Shown here: positions 16,191-25,270 of the stretch, piece after piece | Position numbering within the stretch: the stretch's first letter is position 1 | How the letters are laid out: every line of letters starts with the position of its first letter | DNA from: Alphaproteobacteria bacterium | GTDB taxonomy: Bacteria; Myxococcota_A; UBA796; GCA-2862545 | NCBI GenBank assembly: GCA_020632875.1 | Contig: JACKET010000004.1 | Location: forward strand, 124,001-188,000 | Direction of reading: 5' to 3' | Length of the DNA: 64,000 bases | Notes under the pieces: generated by a model | The model's input: the letters and a program-made list of their open reading frames with translations, nothing else | Database searches by the model: none | What the model was told of the DNA's origin: nothing | Made by a program: the position numbers and the translations under genes

Positions 16191-16642
16191 TGCTCTTCGT
16201 CCTTCCGGTACGTGTCGTGGCAGCCGCCGCAGGACTTGCCGAGCGCGCCGAAGGCCGGCTTGATCTTCTCCATCTCGCCGGACTCGGTGGCGGCCAGGAA
16301 GTCGGCCGAGGCCTTCTTGAAGGTCTCGTTGGCCTTCACGAAGCCCTCCCAGTCTTCCCAGATCTTGGGGAGCGCGTTGGACTTCGGCACCACGTCGGGG
16401 CCGGAGCCCTTCGGGAAGAGCTGGTCGAAGTACTGGGCGGCGTCGTTCATCGCCTTGGCGTGGGCCTTCAGGTCGGCGGTGCGACCCACCTCGCCCTTCA
16501 CGACGAGCGCGGAGGCCTTCATGTGGTCGCCCACGCCCTCCATCACGACGTGGCGGTAGCGCGCAGCGTTCTGGGGGCTGTCGTCTGCGAGGGCGGCGGA
16601 GGCCGCGAGCAGGGCGAACACGGTCAGGGAGCGGAAGTTCAT
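16187..16642 (-). CDS. cytochrome c' (class II c-type cytochrome)
   Basis: A 151-residue precursor. The signal peptide MNFRSLTVFALLAASAALAD is followed by a four-helix bundle with the haem motif near the C-terminus (SCGGCHDTYRKDEEH), as in cytochrome c'. It is a monohaem periplasmic protein that binds gases or shuttles electrons. GGAGGAG precedes the ATG closely. The stop overlaps the start of the dihaem cytochrome gene, indicating a two-gene operon. Confidence 0.88.
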   Translation of the reverse strand: MNFRSLTVFALLAASAALADDSPQNAARYRHVVMEGVGDHMKASALVVKGEVGRTADLKAHAKAMNDAAQYFDQLFPKGSGPDVVPKSNALPKIWEDWEGFVKANETFKKASADFLAATESGEMEKIKPAFGALGKSCGGCHDTYRKDEEH

Positions 16643-16722
16643 GTCTCCTCCAGGGCAGCATCGCTATGCCGCAGGGATCGGCACAGCAACCCGGGAACAG
16701 CGCTTTCCGTTCCGCACCCGGC

Positions 16723-17217
16723 CTACTTCAGCTCGACGTGCACCGGCTTCCCCTTCTTCGTGACCGCGCTGTACAGCAGCGTGGGACGGGCCCGCCGCAG
16801 CGGGGCGAGCAGGTCGTCCTCCTGGATGCGGATGGCGAGCCCGTCGACCATCACGTCCGCGTCGATGCTCGACGCGGCGAGCTTCGCGGAGTCTTCGCCC
16901 AGCGCCAGGCTGATCGTGAGCCCCGTGCCGATCCGCACGTCGATCGACTCGGCGACGGGCTCCGCGACCGCGCGATGGTCGAGCGTCAGGAGCCCCTGCT
17001 TCAGCTTCCACTGCGCGCGCGTGCCCTCGGGTTGCTTGCCGAGGCGCGCGACCTCGGCGTTCAGGTCGAGGGGACCGTCGGCGGTCTGGAGCGTCGTGGT
17101 CCCGTCGTCGGCGACGAGCCACGTGGCCGGGACCTCGAGGTGCCGATCGGCGTCGTCCACCTGGAGCCACACGTCGCCGGCATGCGCCAGCCCCAACATC
17201 GACATCAGCACCATCAT
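16723..17217 (-). CDS. secreted hypothetical protein
   Basis: A 164-residue precursor with a short signal peptide (MMVLMSMLGLAHAGDVWLQV) and a mature beta-rich domain (VEVPATW-like strands, SIDVRIGTGLTISLALGEDS, ADVMVDGLAIRIQEDD). No family is recognised. GGAGG lies just upstream of the first ATG. It is divergent from the large kinase gene across a 94-bp gap and may share its promoter region. Confidence 0.65.
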   Translation of the reverse strand: MMVLMSMLGLAHAGDVWLQVDDADRHLEVPATWLVADDGTTTLQTADGPLDLNAEVARLGKQPEGTRAQWKLKQGLLTLDHRAVAEPVAESIDVRIGTGLTISLALGEDSAKLAASSIDADVMVDGLAIRIQEDDLLAPLRRARPTLLYSAVTKKGKPVHVELK

Positions 17218-17311
17218 CGCGTCCTCCGCTCTCTCTGGGAGATCGTAGCTTGAACATCCCCGTTGGACTCTGGAGGGCCAACGGGTGAAACGGATGTGAA
17301 CGGAGGGGCGG

Positions 17312-20300
17312 TTGAACGACGGGCTCGAGGAGGTCCTCGCAGAGGCCAACGACCGACTCCGCCGCGGCGACACCGCCGGCCTGCGCAAGCTCCTCGACCG
17401 CTACGACCAGACCATCGAGCGGCGCGGCCTCGCGAGAGACCCGCGCGCAGCGGCGTCCTGGCACCTCCGCCTCGTGGCCGACCGGCTCGAGGGCCGCCCC
17501 GAGGATGCCATCGCCGCGGGGAGCCGTCTCGTGCGGGTCGGGCGGAGCCACGACTGGAACGAGGCCATGGCGGACGTGCTCCGCGTGATGGCGCTCTCGG
17601 CGATGGACCTCTCCGACCTCGAGCGCGCACGGGTGTGGTTCGAGGAGTCGCTGAACCACGCGCAGCGCGTGGCCTCCGATGCGCTCCAGGCGGGCGCGCT
17701 GCGGGGGCTCGGGCTCGTCTGGGAGCTCCGCGGCGAGCGGAACCGGTTCCACGAGTACACGCAGCGCAGCCTCGAGCTGGCCGAGCGTGCGAACGACCGC
17801 GTCCAGGTGGCCGAGGCGCTGACAGCGCTGGGGCGGTACCGCATCCAGTCCGGCGACGCGGCCGGCGAAGAAGACCTGATCCGCGCGGCCGGCCTGTTCG
17901 AGGCGGAAGGCGAGTCGGTGGCCGCAGTGAAGACGCTGTTCCACCGCCTCCCGCTCGCCATCCGCAACCGCGACGTCGAGGGCGCACGTGCGCTTATCGA
18001 CGCGGCCCGGAAGGGCCTCGCCGAGACGGTCGACAACCAGCTCGAGGGCATGGTGTACCTCGACGGGGGCGAGGTCAGCCGGATGGAGGGCGACATCGAA
18101 GGCGCCCGCGAGCAGTACCGCAAGGCGCTCGAGCTCTTCGGCGACACGCATCCCCTCGCCCGCATCGCGCGCATGAACCTGGTGCTCGCCGACATCGCCG
18201 TGGGCGACCTCGACGCCGCCGCCAACGCCATCCCCGCGCTGCTCGTCGAGACCCAGGACCACACCGTCCTCAATGGCATCGCCCACCTGCTGGGGCTCGC
18301 CATCGGCCCCACGAGCCGCGGCGACACCGAAGACGACGTGTGGGCACGGCACGGCACGCCCGCTCGCCTGGCGCTCGAGAACCACCCGTTCGACCCCGAC
18401 GTCGTCGACCTCGCCGAGCGCGCGGTCCGCCGCATGGCCCGGCGGGCCGACGCCATCCAGGCCGGCCGCGCCGCGGTCGTCATGGGGCTGGCGACCGACG
18501 ACGCCGCGCCCGACCTCGTGAAGGAGCTGCGGCGGCGCAATGCGGCCCTGCCCATCGGTCCGTTCCTCGCGCTCCAGAAGCTCGGCGCGGGCGGCATGGG
18601 AGAGGTCTGGCTCGGGCGGCACGTCGACAGCGACACGCCCGCGGCGCTCAAGGTCGTCAGCAAGGAGATCAAGTACGGCGATGCCGCCTGGGAGATCTTC
18701 GACAACGAGATGAAGGCGGTCTCCGCGCTGTCCCACCCGAACATCGTGGGCATGCTCGACCACGGCCGCGCGGGCATGGCCGCGCAGCGCCTGTCCGGCG
18801 GCAAGATCCTCGGCGACAGCCCCTACCTGGCCCTGCAGTACGTGCGCGGCGGCACCCTCACCCGCTGGATCGGCCGGATGGACTGGTCCCAGATCCGGGT
18901 CGTGCTCACGAGCCTGCTCGACGCGCTGGCCCACGCGCACGCACGCAGCGTGCTGCACCTCGATCTCAAGCCCGACAACATCCTGCTGGCCGGGCGCGAC
19001 CCCGCCGACGGCGTGCGGCTCACCGACTTCGGGCTCGCGCTGCTGCGGTCCGACACGCGGCAGGGCATCGCCGGCACGCTCGAGTTCATGGCGCCCGAGC
19101 AGTACGTCGTCGGCTCCACCCACGGCCCCTGGACCGACCTCTACGCGCTCGGCTGCCTCGCGTGGGGCCTGCTCACCGAAGCGCCGCCGTTCCACAGCAA
19201 GAGCAAGGTCGAGATGGCCGAGCTCCACTCCAAGGCGCCCCTGCCGAAGCTCGAGCCGACCATCCCCCATCCGAAGGGGTTCGAGGGCTGGGTGCGCCGC
19301 CTGCTCGAGAAAGACCCGAGCCGGCGCTACACACGCGCCTCCGACGCGCTGATCGAGCTGCTCCAGCTCGACGAGGAGCTCCAGCAGCCGCAGCTCCCGC
19401 CCGCCGACCGCCCGAGCGTCATGCCCACGCGGTCGTACAGCGAGGTCAGCCTGATGCCCACGGTGGGCGCGAACGCGCTCGAGACCATCGGGCGTCCCGC
19501 GGGCTCCGTCGGGCACATCCGGCTCCCCGAGACCTGGCGGATGCCCGAGACCACCCCGATGCAGGTGCCCGACGCGGGCCTGGCGCTGGTCCACGAGCGC
19601 GAGCCGATCCTCGTCGGACGCCGGCACGAGCGCGACCACCTGTGGGAGCTCGTGAAGAGCTGCTACCGCGAAGACCGGCCGAAGGCCGTGATGGTCAGCG
19701 GGCCCCTGGGCAGCGGCCGCCGCGCGCTCCTGAAGTGGCTGGCGGCGCGCACGCACGAGCTCGGGTTCTCCGAGGTCGTCTGGCACGACGCGGGCGTCGG
19801 ATTCGGCGGCCTGCTCGACGGCCCGGTGCCCGAGCACCCGGCGGCGCTGGCGGTCCGCGTGATGCGGGCGCTGCACAAGCGCCGCGGCAACCGGCTCGCC
19901 CTGGTGCTGCTCGACCCGCACGACGCCGCGGTGCCCGAGTTCGTCGACATCGCCGTGCGCGAGGGCGAGGGCGCCGTGCTGTTCGCGATGCACGCGCCGG
20001 CCCGCCACGCACCCCGCAACAACCGGCTCATCGAGAACCTCGAGCTCCCGCGGCTGCCCGACGACGACATCCGCAAGCTGCTGACCTCCGTCCTGCCCCT
20101 GCAGGAGGCGCTGATGGCCACCCTCGTCGAGTGGGCCGACGGCAATCCCGGGCTGGCGCTGGCCACCCTCCGCGACCTCGCCCGGCGCGGCGAGCTGCGC
20201 GCGAGCCCCGAGGGCTGGCGGCGGCCGCACGGCGCCCGCCTGCGCGTGCCCGGCGCGCTGGCCACCACGGTGCGCCAGGCGCTCGAGCGCATCGCGAACA

Positions 20301-20773
20301 CCCCGGTCCGCTGGGAGTGCCTGCAGGTCGCCGCGGCCTACGGGAACATCGTCCACCGCAAGGCGCTCACCACCTTGTGCGGCGACGACATCACCGAGCT
20401 CACGCGGGGCCTGTGCGACGCCCGGGTGCTCGAGGAGAAGGGCGGCGTGTTCCGCTGGCTGTCGCCCGCCGCGCGGCACCTCGTCTCGGACGAGCCTGCG
20501 ACGCGCATCGCCCACGGCCGCATCGCCGATCACCTCGCCGCCACGGGCGCTCCCCCGGCCCTGGTCGCGAGCCACTTCGTGGCGGCGCACCGCTACGCCG
20601 ACGCGCACCGCCCCCTGCTCGACGCCGTGAAGTCCGCCATCGACAACGAAGACCGCGAGCAGGCCGCCGAGTTCTACCGGGCGTGGCTCGATGCGCTCGA
20701 TCGGCTCGCGGTCCGCGAGACGGATCCCCGTCGCCTCGCGGGCCGGAAGTATGCGAGCCTGCTCGCCGACTGA
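17312..20773 (+). CDS. TPR - Ser/Thr kinase - ATPase regulator
   Basis: A 1153-residue protein. Residues 1-400 are TPR-like helical repeats. The kinase domain spans about 415-690: glycine loop LGAGGMGEVW, Lys in AALKVVSKE, catalytic HLDLKPDNILL (so HLD, not HRD), DFGLALL and GTLEFMAPEQ. From about 775 there is an AAA_16-like ATPase (LVGRRHERDHLWEL) with a P-loop reading SGPLGSGRRALL, where the usual Lys is Arg, then LVLLDPHD as Walker B. Such kinase-ATPase-TPR fusions are known in Myxococcota. The TTG start is set by GGAGG a few bases upstream. Confidence 0.88.
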   Translation: MNDGLEEVLAEANDRLRRGDTAGLRKLLDRYDQTIERRGLARDPRAAASWHLRLVADRLEGRPEDAIAAGSRLVRVGRSHDWNEAMADVLRVMALSAMDLSDLERARVWFEESLNHAQRVASDALQAGALRGLGLVWELRGERNRFHEYTQRSLELAERANDRVQVAEALTALGRYRIQSGDAAGEEDLIRAAGLFEAEGESVAAVKTLFHRLPLAIRNRDVEGARALIDAARKGLAETVDNQLEGMVYLDGGEVSRMEGDIEGAREQYRKALELFGDTHPLARIARMNLVLADIAVGDLDAAANAIPALLVETQDHTVLNGIAHLLGLAIGPTSRGDTEDDVWARHGTPARLALENHPFDPDVVDLAERAVRRMARRADAIQAGRAAVVMGLATDDAAPDLVKELRRRNAALPIGPFLALQKLGAGGMGEVWLGRHVDSDTPAALKVVSKEIKYGDAAWEIFDNEMKAVSALSHPNIVGMLDHGRAGMAAQRLSGGKILGDSPYLALQYVRGGTLTRWIGRMDWSQIRVVLTSLLDALAHAHARSVLHLDLKPDNILLAGRDPADGVRLTDFGLALLRSDTRQGIAGTLEFMAPEQYVVGSTHGPWTDLYALGCLAWGLLTEAPPFHSKSKVEMAELHSKAPLPKLEPTIPHPKGFEGWVRRLLEKDPSRRYTRASDALIELLQLDEELQQPQLPPADRPSVMPTRSYSEVSLMPTVGANALETIGRPAGSVGHIRLPETWRMPETTPMQVPDAGLALVHEREPILVGRRHERDHLWELVKSCYREDRPKAVMVSGPLGSGRRALLKWLAARTHELGFSEVVWHDAGVGFGGLLDGPVPEHPAALAVRVMRALHKRRGNRLALVLLDPHDAAVPEFVDIAVREGEGAVLFAMHAPARHAPRNNRLIENLELPRLPDDDIRKLLTSVLPLQEALMATLVEWADGNPGLALATLRDLARRGELRASPEGWRRPHGARLRVPGALATTVRQALERIANTPVRWECLQVAAAYGNIVHRKALTTLCGDDITELTRGLCDARVLEEKGGVFRWLSPAARHLVSDEPATRIAHGRIADHLAATGAPPALVASHFVAAHRYADAHRPLLDAVKSAIDNEDREQAAEFYRAWLDALDRLAVRETDPRRLAGRKYASLLAD

Positions 20774-20784
20774 CCGGAGGACCC

Positions 20785-21495
20785 ATGCACGACCAGCGCG
20801 TCGCCGTCGTGACCGGAGCCAACCGCGGCCTGGGCCGCGAGTGCGTACGACAGCTCGCCGACCTCGGCTACACCGTGGTGCTCACGGCGCGCACCGAAGA
20901 GAAGGCGCAGGCCGCGGCCTCCGCGATGAACCGCGAGCTCGGCGACGAGCGCGTGGTGCCGTTCGCGCTCGACGTGACCGACGAGTCCCGCGCGGCCGCG
21001 CTCGCCGCGATGATCCAGTCCCGGTTCGGGCGCCTCGACGCGCTGGTGAACAACGCCGGCGCCATCTTCGACGACCCCCGCAGGTCCACCATCCTCGACA
21101 CGACGCCCGACATCCTGAAGCGCACCTTCGAGAACAACACGGTCGGCGCGTTCGTCGTGACCCGCGCGCTCGCCCCGCTGCTCGTGAAGAGCCGCGGCAA
21201 CGTGGTGAACGTGTCGTCGGGCATGGGCGGGCTGTCCCAGATGGGCGGCGGGTTCCCGGGCTACCGGCTCTCGAAGGCCGCGCTGTCGGCCCTCACCCGC
21301 ATCTTCCACGCGGAGCTCGGCGATGCCATTCACATCAACGCCGTGTGTCCGGGCTGGGTGAAGACCGACCTCGGCGGCCCGAACGCCACGCGCGACGTGA
21401 CGACGGGCGCCAGCGGCATCGTCTGGGCCGCGACGCTCGACGACGACGGGCCGAGCGGAGGGTTCTTCCGCGACGGGATAGAGATCCCCTGGTAG
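20785..21495 (+). CDS. short-chain dehydrogenase/reductase
   Basis: A 236-residue SDR. TGANRGLGREC binds the cofactor, NNAGAIFD and NVVNVSSGMGGLSQMGG lead to the active-site YRLSK, and VCPGWVKTDLGGPNA follows, as in carbonyl-reductase-like SDRs (CBR1 type). It probably reduces an aldehyde or ketone with NADPH; the substrate is unknown. GGAGG lies 4 nt before the ATG, 11 bp after the kinase gene. Confidence 0.87.
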   Translation: MHDQRVAVVTGANRGLGRECVRQLADLGYTVVLTARTEEKAQAAASAMNRELGDERVVPFALDVTDESRAAALAAMIQSRFGRLDALVNNAGAIFDDPRRSTILDTTPDILKRTFENNTVGAFVVTRALAPLLVKSRGNVVNVSSGMGGLSQMGGGFPGYRLSKAALSALTRIFHAELGDAIHINAVCPGWVKTDLGGPNATRDVTTGASGIVWAATLDDDGPSGGFFRDGIEIPW

Positions 21496-21503
21496 AGGTC
21501 CCG

Positions 21504-21803
21504 ATGTGCTCCACGAAGCCGGATCCCGAGAGCCAGGCCTTCCTGGCCGAGCAGAACGCGAGCTGGCTCTCCGCGGTCCTCATCGCGCCGATCAAGCTCT
21601 ACCAGCGGTTCCTCTCGCCCGCGCTGCCGCCGGCGTGCCGCTACCACCCGAGCTGCTCGCAGTACACGCGCGAGGCCATCGCCCTGTGGGGCGTGCGCGG
21701 AATCTGGATGGGCTTCAAGCGCATCCTGCGCTGCCAGCCGTTCTTCCCCGGCGGCTACGACCCGGTGCCGATCCCGCCGTGGATGGAGCCTCCGCCCGCC
21801 TGA
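21504..21803 (+). CDS. yidD: membrane protein insertion efficiency factor YidD
   Basis: A 99-residue protein with the YidD signature: IKLYQRFLSPALPPACRYHP, then CSQYTREAIALWGVRGIWMG, then ILRCQPFFPGGYDPVP. YidD helps YidC-dependent insertion and is normally encoded between rnpA and yidC; here it stands alone after an SDR. The N-terminal 20 residues are an extra polar extension. Start ATG at 21504, 8 bp after the SDR stop. Confidence 0.92.
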   Translation: MCSTKPDPESQAFLAEQNASWLSAVLIAPIKLYQRFLSPALPPACRYHPSCSQYTREAIALWGVRGIWMGFKRILRCQPFFPGGYDPVPIPPWMEPPPA

Positions 21804-21811
21804 GCGTGGGC

Positions 21812-22252
<441 letters not shown>

Positions 22253-22343
22253 GGTCTACTCCACCCGAGCGGGGAGAATCCGCTCGGACGCCCTTCGGTC
22301 CACGGTCCACCCGAGGCGGAACCGCGCTCCCCTGCCCAAGCGA

Positions 22344-24479
22344 TCAACACTCGTCGCAGGCAGGACCCGACATGTACCCGAGCGCGCAGAGCTGACAGAC
22401 CTCGGCCTGGGACATCTCGGCCTCCTGCTCGACGATCGGCGCACCGGACGCTGCGGTGGCGAGATCGTCCTCGAGCTTCTGCTTCATCTCGGGGACGCGC
22501 GCGGACGGCGCCTGGCCGCACACGGGCGACCCGACGGCCGCGAGGTTCGCCTTCTCGTGGGGATCGGCGCGGACGTCGAACAGCTCCGTCTCGGGCAGAC
22601 CGCGCGGGTTGTCGGCGTTCGCGACGATCAGCTTGAATCCGCCCGCCTTCAGCGCCGAGAGCACGTTCCCCTCGAAGTCCTGCTCGGCGTAGACGGTGCG
22701 GTCGCCCTTCACGGCGTAGAGCGCGCAGGGGTCGGGGTCGGCTTCGTCCTTCGCGATGCGGGCCTCGGCCTTCGCGAGCTCGTCGAGCTGGTCGGCGCCG
22801 AGGAGCCCCGCGTCGCGCTGCTCGGACAGCTCGTCGACCGTCTTCCGCGCGTCGTCGAGCTCGCGCTTCTCGAGCTCCGCAATCTCGGCGTCGAGCTGCA
22901 CCTGCGCGACGAGGTCGGAGCCCATCCAGCCCCACTCGTCCTTCACCTGGACCCCCATCGCGGTCGCGATGGTCGGCGCCACGTCGACGAGCCGCGCCTG
23001 CCAGCCGACCCGCGCACCGGCGTGGGCGTTCTTCGGGAGCTTCACGACGAGCGGAACGTGGATCTGCTCCTCGTAGAGCGTCGTGCCGTGCCAGAACCCG
23101 CCGTGCTCGCCGAACTCCTCGCCGTGGTCGGCGGTGAGGACGATCAGCGTGTCGTCGTAGAGACCCTCGGACTTCAGCCACGCCACGAAGGGCGCGAGCT
23201 TCTTGTCCATGTGCTTGATCTCGTCGAAGTAGACCTTCTTCAGGTACTCGGCCTGGTCGAGCTTCGGGCTCTCGACCTCGGCGCGCGCGAAACCGACGCC
23301 GTTGAACTCCGCGTCGCCCTGGCCCATCAGGTAGGGGTGCTCGAAGTACGGATCGTGTGGCTCCATCAGGTGGACGCCGAGCATCCAGCGGCCCTCGCGG
23401 TTCGCCTGGATGAAGCCCTTCGCGTCGTCGAGCACGACCTCGGCGGGCTGGTAGAAGGTTCCGACCTCCTTGCTGCCGCCGAGCTTCTCGCGGAGCTTGT
23501 GGACGACCTTGTAGAAGGTCAGGCCGAACACGCTCTCGGTCGCGCCGAAGTGGTAGTGCGGCGCCTCGTAGATGAACGTGTCGTAGCCCTGGTCGAAGTT
23601 GAACGTCGCCGTCACGTTGATGTTGTTGGCGAGGTTCGCCGTGGTCACGCCGGCATCGTGCAGGGCCTCGGACAGCAGCACGAGGTCGTTGCTCATGCGG
23701 CTCGCCTTGGTGTCGGCGTTGTGGGAGGACGGGATGCGGCTCGACCACAGCGAGGCGAAGGAGCTGCGCGTCCAGCTCGCGTGGGCGCTGGCGTTCTCGA
23801 ACACCACGCCGTCGCTCGCGAGCGCGTCGATGACCGGGGTGGGGTTCCCCTCCTTCCCGTAGGTGCCGAGGTAGTCGGCCCGCAGCGTGTCGACCGCGAT
23901 GATCAGGACGTTCGGGTTGTCGGCCATGCCGCCCGGGACGGACTTGCCGTGGGCCCAACCGGAGCGCGGGTCGCCCATCGGGATGGCCGAGACGGCGCCG
24001 AAGAACAGCACCAGCGCGACCCAGGCGCCTGCGCTGTGCAGCGCGGTGAGGCCGAGCCGCTTGTTGGCCATGGTGCCCGCGGTGAGCTCGAGCAGCGCGT
24101 ACCCGGCGACGATGACGAGGATGGCGAGCTTGCCGGTCGTGGGCACGCCCTGCTCGTGGTAGACGACCTTGTTGCCCAGGTAGAACAGGATGAACAGCAG
24201 CATGGGCGACACCGCGAAGGTCGCGCCCATGGTGGTCGCCAGGTGGGGCTCCGTGTCGCCCCACTCCCGCACGCGCGCGACACCGAGCATGGCAAACCCC
24301 GCCGCGATTCCGAACGGCAGGCCGATGAGCCCGTAGAGCACCAGGGCGTACACGGGGGACAGCAGGTCGGGAGCGCCCTGGGTCACGAGCAGGAACAGGC
24401 TCTCGACGAGCCCGAGCACGGCCCCGCCGATCACGCCTCCCAGCGCGGCATTCACGAAGTTCACGACCCTGGACGACAT
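22344..24479 (-). CDS. membrane-anchored sulfatase-superfamily hydrolase
   Basis: A 711-residue protein. Residues 1-180 hold about five membrane segments (a LtaS/YejM-like layout), then an alkaline-phosphatase-fold sulfatase domain: NVLIIAVDTLRADYLGTYGK with metal ligands, the nucleophile region ASWTRSSFASL, VLTADHGEEFGEHGGFWHG. The nucleophile is Ser/Thr rather than the Cys of FGly sulfatases, so phospho- or phosphoethanolamine-type transfer is as likely as sulfatase activity. The C-terminus is Cys-rich (CQLCALGYMSGPACDEC). It probably acts on envelope lipids or glycans outside the membrane. Confidence 0.82.
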   Translation of the reverse strand: MSSRVVNFVNAALGGVIGGAVLGLVESLFLLVTQGAPDLLSPVYALVLYGLIGLPFGIAAGFAMLGVARVREWGDTEPHLATTMGATFAVSPMLLFILFYLGNKVVYHEQGVPTTGKLAILVIVAGYALLELTAGTMANKRLGLTALHSAGAWVALVLFFGAVSAIPMGDPRSGWAHGKSVPGGMADNPNVLIIAVDTLRADYLGTYGKEGNPTPVIDALASDGVVFENASAHASWTRSSFASLWSSRIPSSHNADTKASRMSNDLVLLSEALHDAGVTTANLANNINVTATFNFDQGYDTFIYEAPHYHFGATESVFGLTFYKVVHKLREKLGGSKEVGTFYQPAEVVLDDAKGFIQANREGRWMLGVHLMEPHDPYFEHPYLMGQGDAEFNGVGFARAEVESPKLDQAEYLKKVYFDEIKHMDKKLAPFVAWLKSEGLYDDTLIVLTADHGEEFGEHGGFWHGTTLYEEQIHVPLVVKLPKNAHAGARVGWQARLVDVAPTIATAMGVQVKDEWGWMGSDLVAQVQLDAEIAELEKRELDDARKTVDELSEQRDAGLLGADQLDELAKAEARIAKDEADPDPCALYAVKGDRTVYAEQDFEGNVLSALKAGGFKLIVANADNPRGLPETELFDVRADPHEKANLAAVGSPVCGQAPSARVPEMKQKLEDDLATAASGAPIVEQEAEMSQAEVCQLCALGYMSGPACDEC

Positions 24480-25009
24480 TCGCTCCCCTCTTCAGGCAGT
24501 CCACCCGGTGTATCGGAAGCAGGCCCGACCGGCGACGCCCTCAGACGGAACGAGACAGCCGGAGCCCGCTCGCTGCGCTCGCTCCGAGCCCGCACGGCCT
24601 CCGGCCATCGCTGCGAGCCCGCGGCCTGCGGCCGCTGCGAGAGTCGACGGTTCGAGCTCCTCTCTCGCAGCGAGCGAAGCTCGCGGGCTCGCAGGCACGA
24701 GGCCGGAGGCCGAAGGCCGGGCTCGCAGGCCGAAGGCCGGTCTCGCAGGACGAAGGCCGGGCTCCCGGGCCGGGCTCGCAGGACGAAGGCCGGGCTCGCA
24801 GGCCGAAGGCCGGGCTCCCGGGGCCGGGCTCCCAGGCCGAAGGCCGGGCTCGCAGGCCGAACCGCCACGCAGAGCCGCTGCGAAATGCGCCTGAACGACG
24901 CAGAGCCGTCCTCAACTGCGCCGATCGCACCCGCACACCGAATCCCGAGCCCGGCGGCAACAGATGAATGCCGATAATCATCCATCAACCTCCGGCCCGG
25001 AAGGGAGTA
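24480..25009. repeat. gene-free region with 20-bp GC-rich repeats
   Basis: No gene is supported. From about 24700 to 24860 a degenerate 20-bp unit (GCTCGCAGGCCGAAGGCCGG) occurs some seven times, some copies shortened. Short palindromes precede it (GCGAGC-GAA-GCTCGC and GCGGCC-TGC-GGCCGC). A further copy of the unit lies at about 25245-25265. The open frames across it encode only Ala/Gly/Arg/Pro repeats. Confidence 0.8.
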
Positions 25010-25098
25010 GGCGCAGTTCGACCCGGCTCTGCGTGCGAGAGGCGCAGTTCGACCCGGCTCTGCGTGCGAGAGGCGCAGTTCGACCCGGCTCTGCGTCC
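25010..25098. repeat. three tandem copies of a 31-bp unit
   Basis: GGCGCAGTTCGACCCGGCTC plus TGCGTGCGAGA starts at 25010, 25041 and 25072 with period 31; the last copy is truncated. Related words (GCAGAGCCG, CAACTGCGCC) occur in opposite orientation at 24890-24925. Confidence 0.88.
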
Positions 25099-25163
25099 AG
25101 GCCCCACACGGCGAGTCATGCCGGGTGGGTGTAGTCCCCGCAGGCCCTGGCCCCGGCCCCGTG

Positions 25164-25217
25164 AAACGTCTTTTGACGGTCAAGATCCATGTGCCCCCGG
25201 GAACGCGGCGTTCCAGC
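25164..25217. repeat. dispersed element with two palindromes, copy 1
   Basis: Contains GTCTTTTGACGGTCAAGATC, TGTGCCCCCGG and GGAACGC-G-GCGTTCC, followed by AGC. It matches the element at 28938-28988 over about 50 bp. The first palindrome is damaged here by a TT insertion and one change; the second is perfect. Confidence 0.75.
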
Positions 25218-25270
25218 GAAGCTCGCGGCTCGCAAGCCGGGCTCGCAGGCCGAAGGCCGGGCTCCCCGGC

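Noticed and set aside
16664..20608. 1314-residue open frame on the minus strand
   Set aside because: Antisense to the TPR-kinase-ATPase gene, whose motifs are unmistakable; the shadow shows no domain.
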